In this document: positions 26,501 to 38,500 of the stretch, piece after piece | Layout of the letters: the number at the start of each line of letters is the position of its first letter | Numbering within the stretch: position 1 is the stretch's first letter | Assembly: GCA_013398175.1 (NCBI GenBank) | Contig: VZRZ01004300.1 | Coordinates: 1,091,369 to 1,155,368, forward strand | Reading direction: 5' to 3' | Length of the DNA stretch: 64,000 nucleotides | Origin: Climacteris rufus | Taxonomy: Eukaryota; Chordata; Aves; Passeriformes; Climacteridae | Position numbers and translations under genes: made by a program | The notes under the pieces: generated by a model | Seen by the model: only the letters and a program-made list of their open reading frames with translations | What the model was told of the DNA's origin: nothing | Databases searched by the model: none

Positions 26501-29500
26501 TTCAGGAACAGTAGTGGGATCCACCTTCCTGTTTCTGGTTCTCTTTATTGCAAATGGAAAGTTGGGAATGAATGGGGCACTACATATCAATGGGGACTAG
26601 GAATCTGGCTGTCACTTTTTCACTGTGGTCCATGTTCAGTGCAGAGATACAGCCTTGGAAATGGATGCAGTTAGGCTTCCTAACCATGACTGTGAGCCAA
26701 ATGTGAGAGCTGGGTTTTTTGTCTTCCTTGCGGTACACATGAACTGGAATATATTGCTTAAAAGCAAGCACTAAACAATGACAGGAACTAATGTTATAGT
26801 CATTGGAAAAAAGCAAAGGATATGTTAAAATGAATGAAGAGCATCTGTAAATGAACACACTGGCAGACAGTGAAAATAGCCCCAAATGAATTAAACACAT
26901 TCTCTGTGGATATGACTGAAGTATCACTATAGGAACCATTTGATAAAGCCACAGGGAACAAAGAACTGAATGAATACATTTATCTAATGAACTCTCAAGC
27001 ATAAAGAGCAAGTGACCAAGAGGCAGCTAAAAGTCAGTATTTCCTGCTATGTAACCGAATATGTGGTTTTAAAAAATGCAATTAAAATGCTCATAAGCCC
27101 ACACAGCAAACTGGCAGGTTGGAGGGTAAAGCTTAGATCAGTAGAGGCAAAGCCTCAACTCGACTGAAGTGAAGAACAGTGGACTTCAGCAGAAAAATTA
27201 TTAGAAGTCACAAATATCTTCAGCTGAAGCAGTTCAAACTAACTTCAGCAAAATGTCAGAGGTGATGTAAGAAAGCCAAAGTAGAAGAAATGGTAGCACT
27301 TATGAGAGAAAATGACACATATCTGAGCAGAGTCTTTCATTGTGTTGGCAGTAGATAAAGGTCAATACATAAAAGAAAAATCATGACATGGTGATATTGG
27401 GAAACACATTACAGAAGGTAGCATTAAAATTAAGAAATTTACTGATTGAGTACCATGGTGTGACTACTTTTTTTTTTTTTTTTGATGGGTGGCATAAATA
27501 ATGTACCCTAAAAATGCAAGATCCACAGTTAAACCTTATTCTGGCAAGACAAATACACTGTGTAATGCTGTTAATGCTGCTTGTACATTTGCAAATTACT
27601 TGCAGAAGTTAGAAAAGAAAGAGATCCTTCTTCCATTGCCAATGCAAAGATCATGTTTCTTGGGAACTTGTCTTAGAAATGAACAAGGTCCAACCCCACA
27701 TCTAAGCAGTCACTCTTGTGACTGGAAATCCACACAGATTGCAGCTAGTCCTTATAGTGTTCATATGGTCACATCTTTGCTGATTTATCTTAATTCCCAT
27801 TTCAGGGTGATCCTGGTGAGGGATTGCCAGGATCCCCTGGACTACCAGGACCTGCAGGACCTTCTGCTCCTTCCAGAGGATTAGTGAGTATTTGGGGTTC
27901 TCTGTCAATGAGCTCAGCTTGCCACAGAGTCATCCACTACTAAATAGGAGCCTGACTGCCACAGAGATAATCAAGTTTTCTAAAACATTCATGCAGAAAT
28001 GCAAATAAATGTCTGGCTGATGTGTGTGAACACTGTAAGCTACATAAACTCCCTGTAGTTACGTTTTAAAACATCGGTCAATGTTCTCTACTGTGCAAAA
28101 GCAATAATATATGAGAGCACATGAAACAAAAATTTCCACAAAAAGGCATTACCAACCTGAATTATTAATTTCTTCCTGCCACTGAACAGAGAAATGGTTT
28201 GACAGTCAGTTATGTTTGCTGTCATTAAATACTAGAACACATACCAGCGTGATGACAGTGTTCGTATTTTGAATGTTCAGTACTCAGACAATGTTAAAAA
28301 ACAGGTTTCAGATCCATCTTTCGTCTGTACTTGGATCTTTCCTGCTATATCCATGAGGATACATGTGCAGGCAGCTAGGGAAGGAATCTGGCCTGAATTT
28401 GCAGTTCATGGTGTGAGAGCTGATTTTACACGTAGACATAGCTCACCACTGACACCAGTGGAAATCCTGTGGTGGACTTTTAAACAAAAACATCTGTCAC
28501 ACTGCGTATTGTGAGTGTTTAACAAGATAGTTTGAAACCTATTCCACTGGCCAAAATGGATTGTATGTTCCCCTGATCTTGTGTGTGCTAAATTATACCC
28601 GTATGTTTCTGTAGCATAGGAATAGCGTAACAGTGTTCTGCTGCACTATTGAGCCTGCACTGCTGCTGACTTCAAGAGCAAGGCAGCTCCAGGTCCCTAG
28701 GACAAGGTGCTCCAGTCCAATAGCTTTATCCAGTCAAAAGCCACTTCTATAAATGTAGCAGTGAACACCAGGTCCTACACTGCCTTTACTTTCTCATTCT
28801 TTGTGACAGCAAATTTCAAGGCCTTTTATTCTGTAGTGAAGTGGAAGAAGTCTCAGTGCAGCCAAGGAATGCATCCTGAACTCTGAGACTTTTGAAACAT
28901 TAGTTTTGGTACTATGATAGCTTGTTCAGGTAGTAGTTCTCTCTGTGTTTTGCTTTATAGCTTGCAAAACATACACAGCTATGAAACTCATCAAGGATTA
29001 AACACTAAGGTGATTTTTTAAACAAAATATTTCAGAAAAAGCTTCAGTATATCACTTTCTCTATATAAAAGGCATCTTTTGATTCCAGTTGTGGGAATCT
29101 CAGAATATGGCTTTTTGGCTGAGGGGTACATGTAGAAAACAGTGATTATTTGTTAGATCTGCATTTTAGGATATTCTTGATTTTGACAGGTATCACTGAA
29201 GTTAATATTTGTCTGAGATATAAATCAGGTCACTTAAACAGTCACACAGCAGGTGTGTCCTGCAGGATAGTCATCGCTATGCTTATAGAGCATCTGCAGG
29301 TAAATACAGTGCTCAGTGTCTACAAAATAAGATGCTATGAAACACCAGAAACATGACTGAAATGTTTTTGTTTTAATATAATTTATTTTACCAGTGACAG
29401 ACTGCTGCAAGGATCTTGCTGGTAGCTGTTTTTCCAGTAAATGTCAAGTGCTATTTGCATTTGCAATCTTTAGAAGCAATATTTTAAAATGGAATTCTCC

Positions 29501-32500
29501 TAATTTCAGAATAGACTGGAACCTGAAGAATCAGGTTCCGGAGATACTGAGAGAGAGACTGAGATTTTAAGGGTAAGTGTGTATTGATATTTCTCATAAT
29601 AAAGAGCTTTATTTTACTGATGCAGATTGTAGAAGGTTGATTTCATAATGAAAATTTTGTACAGGCTTAATTCACAGTATCCAGACAGGATTTGTAGGGT
29701 TTCATGTCAAAATCTGAAAAGGTGTAAGTGTATGTGAGTGAGGAAGAAGTATGAGAAAGAAGAAGAAGAACAACAAAGAGATAATGGCAAGAGGACTTTT
29801 TAAAATGAGAAAATGCTTTTTATCTGATTTTGAGAAGACAATAAAGAGGAGAGAGATAGGAATCATAGATTCATTAAATCATAGAAAGACCTTGAATATC
29901 ATCTTGTTCTAGCCCTGCTGTCATGGACAGTGACACCTGCCACTAGACCAGGTTGCTCAGAGCCCCATCCAGCTTGGCATTGAACCCATCCAGGGATGGG
30001 ACATCCACAGCTTCTTTGGGCAACCTCTTCCATACTGCCTCATAGAAAACAATTTCTTCCTAATCTAAACCTACTCTTTGGCAGTTTGAAGCCATTCCCC
30101 CTTGGCCTGTCACTACATACCCTCCCCTGCTCTCTTGTAAACCACCTTCAGTCACTGGAAGCTGCAATATGATACTATTCTTTGCTTTTTTGAATAATTT
30201 GGAGTATCTGTTTTAAAAAAATAGCTGTGTCTGTATGAAACACTTTACAGGGCAGCTGTCTGGTGAACTGAACATCAGCAATACTGCAGCTTTCTGAGTT
30301 CATTGTGTTTCCTATGAACTCCAGAATGCTATAGCTTACTGAGGTCTCTGCTTTGCAACACAACTAGTGATATTTTCCATTCTCTCAGGTTTTTGTTACT
30401 TTTTTTTCCCTCAGAAGTGCTTAGTACCTTATTCTCAAAGCCGTTCAGGAGAGAACTGCCACATGCTGAAAGTTAGCTATCTTGCCTAATTTAGGAGCCT
30501 CTTTAGATGCCCTATGTAGGTAAAAAGAGAGGTGAGTGCTTGGAATGGCTCCCTGCAGAAGGCTATGTTTACTGTACTGAAAATCCAAGATGACCCCTTC
30601 CTAAAAGAATCCTGTACATAGCCCTATGTCAAAATTAAAGATTTGTTGACCTACAGTGCCATGGCCCAAAATTTCAAACTCTCCATGTTTGTCTGATGAT
30701 GCAATCAGTAATACTTGCACATGAGAGGGAATATTTGCAAATGTACTGTTTCTCCTAAAGAAACATTTTATTCATTTCATTCTGTTGAACTACATCTGCA
30801 TGCAGGATAGATCTTTAGAGCAGAGGCCAGTTTTACAGCACTAAGTATAATCAGGTCTTGACCATAAGTAGAGATTCTGAGTGCTTCAGCAATAGCATGG
30901 AGAAACCATGTGAAATGGTAGTAGAGGAAAACCAACCACTTCCCTCTGTGCCATGATCCCTTGGTTTTATTATGGTCAGGTCTCTTAGCACTAGGTCGAT
31001 CCTTGGGATATGTCTGAGATCTTTTCTGGGCTACTGAGACTTGACACAAAATTTTTTGGTTTTCAATTTCCTGCTTCTGATGCAAGCTATGAGGTGGCAC
31101 ATTTCAGAGAGCAAAGATGAGGGAGCTCAGTGTGACTTCTTAAGGAAGCAGAAGTGGAGTGAAAACCGAAATTGAGTTTTATGAGCCTTTTCCTGTTCCA
31201 TGTATGTACAAATGCACCTGGCTAGTGTAATTTCTAACAGTGCTGCTGATTTATTCAGGGTCTTCCTGGGCCACCAGGCCCTCCAGGACTGCCAGGTCTT
31301 CCAGGAAAGCCAGCACCTGATTCAGGTGTGGGACCTCCTGGGTCACCAGGAGAAGATGGAGCTTCTGGGGAACCAGGCCCTGAGGTGAGTACCCTTTTGT
31401 GCACAAAAATTGATATTGTTTCTGTCTCCTGTAACACTAAGTTCTAAGGCTTATAGCCTGTATAATTCTTACTAAAATTGCAGAATAATTTTAATTTAAG
31501 AGCTTGGATCTTATGCAAATTTTGTACAGAAAAATAGAAAAGTCTCGTTAACCAAAGCACATTACTGCACAGCAGGATGTGCATTTGGCAGACAGATACT
31601 GGTGAATCTGGACCAGAATAAATAAAAACTAAGAATGCTTCTACCAACACTGAATAAGGCGAAGTATTACTTTTCCTGTGGTGCTTTCAGGAGAATGAGG
31701 TTTGCTAAATCACTTACATAAGCTGCAGGGAATTTGTAGAATAAACTTAATTTTCCTCTTTCCTCTTCCTTTTCTTCAGCTAGGTAGAAACACTTATCCC
31801 TGTGGACATGTGAAATATAGTTTTACTGTAAAAAAGGATGCTAAAATTTGACTGTTATTTATTTGTAAATTCATCATCAGTAAAGTGTTTTTTTCACTGA
31901 AGAAAACCATTGATTTAGCATTGATCAGCTCTGAGAATCCTCTCTGGAACTATGAGATTGGCTCAGTTGGTCAGAACATGGTGCTAATAACGCCGAGGTG
32001 GGTCTGACCCCTGTATAGGCCTTTCACTTAGGAGTTGGACTCCATGGATCTTGTGGATCCTTTCCAACTCAGAACATCCTGTCATTCCATAGATTTATTA
32101 ATATGGCTTCCTTATTCCCTAGCAACTATCTGCCAGTAGCTAGATTTGCCAGTACTAGATTTGACCTTTACATTGACACTACCTTCAAAGTGAGTCACCA
32201 TTACTGTATATATATATATATATATTGATTCATCTTTTATTTTAAAGATGAATGTATTCCCTCTTGTGCAATCTAGGATTTCACAGGCTATAACATTCAC
32301 TACTTGTAGCCAGTCAGTTTTCTGATGCAACAGAAATCGTTGTCAACTTTCAGGATAATTCCTGGGAAACACATCAATTTAAAAAGTAGAAGTTAAATGT
32401 TAAACAAACTACTAAAGTACATTTTCAGAAGCATCTGCTGTATTGATCTGACCAAATACACATTTTCTAAATGCTACATGAAATTAAATTGACTCCTGGC

Positions 32501-35500
32501 ATTGTATAGGGATATTTTCTACTGTATTTTTTTTGCTTGGGGTAGCTCACAAATGCATTAATATACCCTGATGAGAATAACAAATCTCCCAGCATTCTCT
32601 GCTAGCTACATGAGAGAGACTATTCCAAAGCTCTTAAGGAAATAAGCAATCTTAGCACATTGAAGCTTAAAATTGCGAAGCAGTACAATGGAAATAGTCA
32701 CTAAACAATGGTTATTGTTCTTAGCCCAGCCTCTTTTCCAATCCTTTTCTGTCTATGTAAACATGCCAAAGTACAGTATGAAAATACTTGGAATATACTG
32801 AATATATTTCTGAACTGTTTTTAATATTAAAAATAAACCATTAGTTACTCTATGACATATAGTGCAATCAAAGAACAAAAGCAGGGGGGAAAAGTAAATA
32901 GAGCAGGAAATATGAGCCTGTATGATGATTCTGAAAATATCAGAGGAAAACAGTATTTTATATCTCCTTCTGCCACCATTTCTATCCTTCCCCAAAACAG
33001 ATGAATAATTAAATGGGTTAAAGATCACTGGAGGCCAGAATAAACACCTGTAAATGTAATCAAAGCTTTCAGAGCCCAATTTTAAGATGTAGGCCATGCA
33101 AGATAATGAAATACCTTCCTTGAATGTCTAGTTACATTGGGCTGGACTTCAGTACCTGTACTGATCGATTGGTTGGCCCTACAAAGCGAATTTTTCCCAG
33201 CCTGCCCACTCACTTAAACACATCATGGATACAACACAGGAAATCAGGTGGAGAACTTAATATATATTTTTCAAGGCAAAATTAAAGAGAGATAGCAAGG
33301 ACAACCTGAGCACCATCAAAAAAAAGCAAGGTGGCAGTGCCCTTTTTACTGCAGAAGGATTTTTTGGAAGTACTTCTCCTAAAAGTGTAGAAATGCACTT
33401 CCAGGCTCAGGGACTGGCAAAGTGAGTTTGAAAAAACCAGGTGTTCCCCTACATGGGTTAGACCCAGACTGATTTTTCCCATGTGATGGTATCACTGGAG
33501 TTGTGTGAATCAAGACTTCCCTTAACCTACTGGCTTTTCTGCTTGCAGTGACCACACAGAAACCTTCTGTTTGACACCATTCCCTCCATATCACGACTAC
33601 TTTTAATGATTCTATGATTCTACCACACAGTAAACCTGGCCATGTTCTGATTTTGCCAATACCAAGTTTTCTTCAAATGGCTCTCCTCTAGCACGGACAT
33701 TGTCAAAAGTGTGGATAACTGAGATGCCTGGGGTTTTCAACCCCATTACATCTTTTACATGTTGTCAAAACCTGCTTGAATAGCAGCATTATTTTGCATG
33801 CAAACACCATATTTACATTATCCTGGGTTTTACTTTTGTTTAGTATTTTCTGATTATTTGGCATAGTTTTCTATGAAAATACATTTAAATGCTGGTTTGA
33901 TGCAAAGCCAAACTCTCAGAAGTCAAGAAATGAAAGTGTTGAAACATAATGGTATGAGGTGCTACCTGGTTCAATGCATTAGTCTTTCATAATGCTGTGT
34001 CATCAGTTGGTCCATAATACTTATACACGTGCTAGAAACTGGGCTCTCAAGTGGCACCTGCTTTAGACTTTCTGTCATCTGCAGGGTCCTCAAGGTCCTC
34101 CTGGCCGTGATGGAGTGGTTGGCCCACCAGGATGGAAGGGAGAAAAGGTAAGTTAAATGTCTCTCTTGCTCCTACTTTAGTGGAAAATCTTTGTTACTTC
34201 TAGGCTGTAAAAATCATGAACAGTTGTCTCTGCAACACATTAGCATCTGCTTCAATATTTTTTAATGGAATGGCTTATTAGAAGACACCTGAAGAGGTAT
34301 ATTCAGAAATGCAGAATTTCATGTTGGATACCGTCTCGTTTTCTGCATTATGCAATATTCATATGGAATATGAACTACTCTGTTGTGATTTGCCACTAAA
34401 AAGCTAGTCATGACTGGGCTCAGAGAGGTGAGTCTGTAGGGATAAAGAGAGAACTCGAGGTAGTCCAGCCTGGTACAGACTGGGGGCACATTGTATGACA
34501 GGTGAGAAGAATCTGAAGGGCCGCAAACCATTTGATCTGGCAAACAGGAGACAAAGTCATGGTTGACCTTGCCTAGACATCAGGTGCTCACCAAAGCTGC
34601 TCTACCACTCCCCTCCTTAGCTGGACAGGGGAGAGAGAATATGATGAAAAGCTCATGGGTCAAGATAAGGACAGAGAGATCACTCAGCAATTACTGTCAC
34701 AGGCAAAACAACTCCACTTGGGGAAATAAACCTAATCTATTGCTAATCAAAAGGTCATTTTGAACACCTTTTTTTTTTTTTTGCACCCCACTTCAAGAAG
34801 GATGCAGAGAAAACAGAGACAAAGACTATAGGACAATTTCATCCACTAGTGAACTTCAACAACACACCTTATGCACAAGAACTTGAAAGTAAATTCCCAA
34901 CTGTACACTGTAAGCTCACATACTGTAAGGGAAACAAAAAGGCAAGTTTTAAATGGCCAGAATATTGATTTATTTTTATCTCTGGAGGTTGAAGGCTCTG
35001 AGTTGTGATATCAAAAGCCTGAGGTTGGTGAAAGGGCAGCACACATGGAAACTAGCAGCTATCCAGGAGCTGCAGTGTGGATATTACAAAGCAGTCACCT
35101 GAAACCTGTGTCCATTGTAGTCAGTGTTTTACACAAAGGAGTCTAAGAACAGAAAGAAGTTGAACTGGAACAAACTGAACATCAACCACATACACGAAGA
35201 GACTGATGTGAAAAGGGAAGCAATTGGAAGAGAAATTAAATTTTAAAAAAAGGCATAATCCTCAAAAAAAAAAGGACAAAACCCAACTGTTTTGCCTCAC
35301 TGAGTCTGTTTGTTGCCTTGTGTATATTTGATAAAAGTTCAATTAGAAATAAACACTGTATTTGCACCTGTTCAATACAGGTAAGAGGATTTGTCCATTT
35401 TTACTAATATTTTTTTCTGAAAACCTTGATTTTATTTATGTTGTAAAAACACTATTTTGATCATTATTCCCAATTAGTCCAGAGAAGGTTACAGGAAGAA

Positions 35501-38500
35501 ACAACAGGATGTACTGAAAGTAAATTCAATTTGTTCCTTGGAGTGACACTTGACATGGGGTTTTGCCATTGCTTTTGGAAGAAACCATAATTTTACTCCT
35601 GGTGCTTACTAATTTTTTTCAGACTTTACTCAAGTAATATTTCCGTTGAGTGAATGGTGACAAGAGCTTGCCAATATAACAATTAATTCCACAAGATTCA
35701 GTGCAATCTGGGAAAGAATTATTTGCATGCCATGTTTTTCTATCTATTCCATGAACTAGAAATGGAAAAAACGAGTATGTAAGTGAAATGTATCAAAGCA
35801 AATCTTGATAAAATCTTGATCACTGCAGAGAAACCTTAAAAACATCCTAGTCATCTCATCCTGTGTTTGGAAGAGTACCCTAGACAACTTGTGCGGGATC
35901 AGTTTTCACTTCTTTATATCCCATGAGAATTTTGACATTTACGTTCAGAAGCATGAGGATGTGACCTGCAATGCCTAATTCTGTTTGCGCCGAACCCTTA
36001 AAATCTATGGCAATAATTGGAATACAAGATTGAGTCCTGTCAGCATACCAGACTAGAGCTATTAATGTTATTATAATTCCTGAATTACAGATCATTTTCT
36101 TTTTAACTAAAAAGTCTGATGTTTCAGATAAAGGATTTCATGTAAAAGACTGTCGAATTAAAACCACAAAGATCTGTGGGCACTTTTATTAAGGAAAAGT
36201 ACCGTAAATGTGTTTTTGTTTCCTGTCTAATACTCTTATTCTAAGTATTTAGGATTTAATTTTTTTACAGGGTGATCAAGGCCTACCTGGTTCTGCTGGT
36301 CCAAAGGTAACAAAAAAAACCAGTGTCTTTATAGAATGACAGTATCACTGTGATACAGCACATTACTAAAAAGGGCTGAGAAGTCTTACAGATGATTATT
36401 GTGTAACCTAATGAAGTCGACAGACTCAGTTTCTCAGTTGGCCAACACGCTTCTCTACGAAGTGTGGTGCAGTGGGTTGACCTTGGCTGGATGCCACTCT
36501 GTCACTCCCTTTCCCAGCAGGACTGGGGAGAGAATATAAGATGGAAAACAACAGTAGCCTGAGATAAGGCAGTACACAGAAGCACAAAAGAAGCCAAAGT
36601 TTGAGTGCACATAAGCAAAGGGGGAAAAAACGTTTAATTTCTGCTTCCTGTCAGTGAGCGATGCTCTGACACTTCCAGGAAAGCAGGGCTCCTGCAAACA
36701 CTGTAAAATAATGAATGCCCCCTGTTCTTCCTCCCTCCCTTAGCTTTTATATCTGAGCTGACATCATATGGCATGGAATACTCCTTCAGTTAATTTAGGT
36801 CATCTGACCTGGTTGTGTCGCTTCCCAAGATCTCGCTCCCTCCCAGCCCCTTGATGGGACGGGAAGGTTAGAGAGACAGCGCTGATGCTGTGCCACTGCT
36901 GCTCAACAGCAGACTAAACACTGATGTGTTATCAACACCTTTCCAGCTACCAATGCGGAGCACAGCACTGTGAGGGCTGCTAAGGGAAAATGAACTCCAG
37001 CTCAGCCAGACCCAGTACAGGGACCAGGAGGTCGAGAGAGGTGATACTCCCTCTCTGCTCTGCCCTCATGAGAGCCCACCGGGAGTGCTGTGTCCAGCTC
37101 TGGGGCCCCCAGCACAAAAAGGCGTGGGCTTGTGGAAACAAGTCCAGGGGAGGGCCATGAAGATGATCAGGGCATGACCCCCCACAGAAGTGTTCAAGGC
37201 CAGGTTGGATGTGGCTTGGAGCAACCTGGTCTAGTGGACGGTGTCCCTGCCCATGGCAGGGGGATTGAAACTTGATAAGCTTTCTGACCCAAACCATTCT
37301 ATGATCCCATAAATCTACTTACTTCTGTCCACTTAGGCATACTCAGTATATCAATAGACTGACTTTTTATTTTAGGGTGACACTGGAGTCACTGGATCAA
37401 CAGGCCCCAAAGGAGAATCTGGTCCTATTGGGTCTCCTGGGAAACCCGGACCACCAGGACCTCCTGGGCCTCCTGGGCCCCCTGGACCTCCTGGACCACC
37501 AGGACTAAGCTACAGCTTAGGATTTGAGGTATTTTGCTATTCTAAAGTTTGATGTAGCTATGGATATATTTCCTCCAGAGGGGGGACAATGTGATCACCT
37601 GTATATTTCAGAGGCTGAATTGATGATAGAGTAATTTGTTCTAGACTGCTGTTTGTCTAGGAGTAGCCTACAACTCCTTTTGCATTTGACCATATAATTG
37701 GCCATGCTTAGACTATGGAAGTAATGGACTTCTTTGGGCAATTTTCATTTAACTATTTAGTAGTAACAGCATTCAGGTGCTATTTTTTATGCCTATATCA
37801 TTGCTAATATAAAGTACTAAAATACTGCATTACAACGGTCAACTTCTTTAGCCCTTTTTTTCATGTAAGTAATTCTGAGCAATAATCTAAATATACATAG
37901 AGACCTTACAGAATTCACTTACATGGAACTGCAGATCCCCCTTAAGTTCTGACATTTCCTGTGCTGTCATTCATGAGACCACAAGTTTAGTTTAGGCATG
38001 ACCCACACACAAGGTGTAAATACAGAGACACATATTGGTCATTTCTGACCTCATGGTCTCCTCTACTTAGAAGAAAAATGCTCTATTAAAAATATAAAAT
38101 TGCAGCTGTTACTTTTTCTACTTTTGAGAATAATATCTTCATCACTTTAAAATACAAAATCTGACAAGCTCAAGATGAGTTTTACATGTCATTTGAGAAC
38201 TGCTCATTTGGATGACCTTGTTGGAGCAGAAAGTTGCTTTGCAGTACAGAAAGGTAAGAGAAGCACAGTCAGGTTCAAGAACTAGAGCTGCTGCATTAAC
38301 ATATTTGTGAAGAGAGACTGAGAAATTGTCTATATCAATACTCACATATGTTCTTCTCTTCCCCCTCCCCCCCCTTTTTTTTTCCAATGTATTTTTCAAC
38401 TCTAATTTACCTGTTTGGCTCAGGAAAGTATTTCCAGAGTGTTTTATGTCATGGGATGTAATAAAAGTTTGCACAGAAACTGAGGGTAGTTTCATCAGAG

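Larger units (their letters stand above)
31385..34084 (+). other. COL15A1 intron with SINE and TA repeat
   Basis: About 2.7 kb. It contains a TguSINE1-like element (31955-32095), a (TA)9 run (32207-32224), and a short CR1-like tail with the word ATGATTCTATGATTCTA near 33606-33622. Confidence 0.82.
36307..37375 (+). other. COL15A1 intron built largely from an LTR and a CR1
   Basis: Of 1069 bp, about 850 are mobile DNA: an antisense LTR (36463-37019) abutting a sense CR1 (37020-37316). Only about 60 bp separate the CR1 end from the next exon. Confidence 0.85.

Noticed and set aside
26580..27011. A 143-codon minus-strand open frame
   Set aside because: No domain or homologue recognised; intronic and without supporting signals.
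31957..32020. A tRNA-Ile gene
   Set aside because: The B box is degraded, the acceptor stem cannot be closed properly, and the sequence runs straight into a CR1 tail, so it is the head of a SINE.
33450..33625. A CR1 or SINE copy ending in ATGATTCTATGATTCTA
   Set aside because: Only the last few dozen bases resemble a CR1 terminus; the preceding sequence does not match well enough to list as an element.
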